From positions 3,716,001 through 3,780,000 of the forward strand of contig NZ_CP079801.1 in NCBI RefSeq assembly GCF_021545785.1: a DNA stretch of 64,000 bases, given 5' to 3'. The stretch is from Halopseudomonas maritima (lineage in GTDB: Bacteria; Pseudomonadota; Gammaproteobacteria; Pseudomonadales; Pseudomonadaceae). This document shows positions 62,946-64,000 of the stretch, in pieces. Numbering within the stretch: the first letter of the stretch is position 1; each line of letters begins with the position of its first letter. A model generated the notes under the pieces. The model did no database searches and had not been told where the DNA came from. It worked only from the letters and a program-made list of their open reading frames with translations. Position numbers and translations under genes: made by a program.

Positions 62946-64000
62946 ATGCTCAACAGAGATCTCGAAATCACCCTGAATCTGGCATTCAAGGAAGCGCGCA
63001 ACAAGCGGCATGAGTTCATGACCGTCGAACACCTGTTGCTGGCACTGCTGGATAACCAGGCGGCGGTGGATGTGCTCAACGCCTGTGGGGCAGATCTGGA
63101 GCGTCTGCGTCGCGAGCTGACTGAATTTATCGACTCCACCACGCCGCTGATTCCCAAGCAGGATCAGGAGCGCGAGACTCAACCGACGTTGGGGTTTCAA
63201 CGGGTATTGCAGCGCGCAGTATTCCATGTCCAAAGTTCGGGCAAGGGCGAGGTCAGCGGCGCCAATGTGCTGGTCGCGATTTTTAGTGAGCAGGAGAGCC
63301 AGGCGGTTTTCTTTCTCAAGCAACAGCAGATTGCGCGTATCGATATCGTCAATTTCATCTCCCACGGTATTTCCAAGGTCCAGGGCGATGCCGAGCAGCT
63401 CAGCGATGAGCAAGACAGTGTTGAAGAAGAGGGTGCCGAAGGCGCGACCGCCAGCAACCCCTTGGAGTCCTACGCCAGTAATTTGAACGAGCAGGCGCGC
63501 AAGGGGCGGATTGACCCGCTCGTCGGGCGCGCATCTGAAGTCGAGCGCGTGGCGCAGATTCTTATGCGCCGGCGTAAGAACAACCCGCTGTTGGTCGGTG
63601 AGGCTGGCGTGGGTAAAACCGCCATTGCCGAAGGGCTGGCCAAGCGCATTGTTGACGGTGAGGTGCCGGACACCCTGTCCGAGGCAGTGGTGTATTCGCT
63701 CGATCTGGGGGCGCTGCTGGCCGGCACCAAGTACCGCGGTGACTTCGAGAAGCGCTTCAAGGCGCTACTCAAGGCGCTGAAGAAACGTCCGCACGCCATC
63801 CTATTTATCGATGAAATTCACACCATCATTGGTGCGGGTGCGGCTTCTGGCGGGGTGATGGATGCCTCCAACCTGCTAAAGCCGCTGCTGTCTTCCGGCG
63901 AGATCCGTTGCATTGGCTCCACTACCTTCCAGGAGTTTCGCGGTATTTTCGAGAAGGACCGCGCGCTGGCCCGCCGCTTCCAGAAGGTCGACGTGGTCGA
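62946..64000 (+). CDS. clpA: ATP-dependent Clp protease ATP-binding subunit ClpA (5' part)
   Basis: The first 351 residues of ClpA, running off the window. It has the N-domain ([18 protein letters not shown] … HLLLAL) that binds ClpS and the first AAA+ module with Walker A GEAGVGKT (about 218) and Walker [10 protein letters not shown]. With ClpP it forms the unfolding protease. Directly after clpS, as usual. Confidence 0.96.
   Translation, partial: MLNRDLEITLNLAFKEARNKRHEFMTVEHLLLALLDNQAAVDVLNACGADLERLRRELTEFIDSTTPLIPKQDQERETQPTLGFQRVLQRAVFHVQSSGKGEVSGANVLVAIFSEQESQAVFFLKQQQIARIDIVNFISHGISKVQGDAEQLSDEQDSVEEEGAEGATASNPLESYASNLNEQARKGRIDPLVGRASEVERVAQILMRRRKNNPLLVGEAGVGKTAIAEGLAKRIVDGEVPDTLSEAVVYSLDLGALLAGTKYRGDFEKRFKALLKALKKRPHAILFIDEIHTIIGAGAASGGVMDASNLLKPLLSSGEIRCIGSTTFQEFRGIFEKDRALARRFQKVDVV

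Overview
The window is a bacterial chromosome segment, GC-rich and densely coded. Gene content and order point to the Pseudomonadaceae. The block ppsR / ppsA–rraA–crfX–cmpX–sigX–oprF and the block aceA … purB–hflD–mnmA–NUDIX / icd / cspD / clpS–clpA both follow the order I remember for Pseudomonas. A Suf rather than Isc iron-sulfur operon, the small gene sets and the halophile-like accessory genes suggest the Halopseudomonas (P. pertucinogena) branch; that genus call is an inference, not something the sequence proves.

Layout. 0.2–4.8 kb: a predicted metal-dependent hydrolase, the three-gene proton-translocating transhydrogenase (pntAA-pntAB-pntB) and an ExoD-like membrane protein. 4.8–6.3 kb: an aldehyde dehydrogenase on the minus strand. 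6.4–13.3 kb: iscR followed by sufB-C-D-S, a SufA-type carrier, sufT and sufE, preceded by a good Type 1 IscR site. 13.4–16.9 kb: an active-looking diguanylate cyclase, a YkvA protein, a DUF411 protein, a lone periplasmic binding protein and a 52-residue YqaE/Pmp3 protein. 17.0–25.5 kb (minus strand): a six-gene set of TonB-dependent receptor, two-domain beta-propeller phytase lipoprotein, TolQ-like, TolR-like, TonB with a TolA-like stalk, and PhoX-type phosphatase, which reads as a self-contained organic-phosphate acquisition system with a candidate Pho box at its head. 25.8–27.7 kb: a degenerate GGDEF protein that keeps its inhibitory site, coupled to an AraC-family regulator.

27.8–34.5 kb: the ppsR/ppsA and sigX–oprF neighbourhood. 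35.5–50.5 kb: a catabolic region with a coniferyl-aldehyde-type dehydrogenase, an AraC-family regulator, an aromatic-amine dehydrogenase operon in the order aauB-E-D-A with two c-type cytochromes, an orphan membrane protein, and then a DUF1329–DUF1302–MMPL–YCF48 envelope cassette ending in a phytanoyl-CoA-dioxygenase-like enzyme. A perfect 20-bp palindrome lies between the regulator and aauB. 50.6–64 kb: a remnant of an ISL3-family transposase, aceA, then the purB–mnmA minus-strand block, icd with twin TGTAG-N5-CTACA operators, cspD, clpS and the truncated start of clpA.

Functional links. Periplasmic amine oxidation would yield aldehydes that the 35.5-kb dehydrogenase could oxidise, with electrons leaving through the cytochromes. 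icd and aceA, the two enzymes competing for isocitrate, both lie in the window, and related inverted repeats occur upstream of each. No tRNA, rRNA or CRISPR array was seen.
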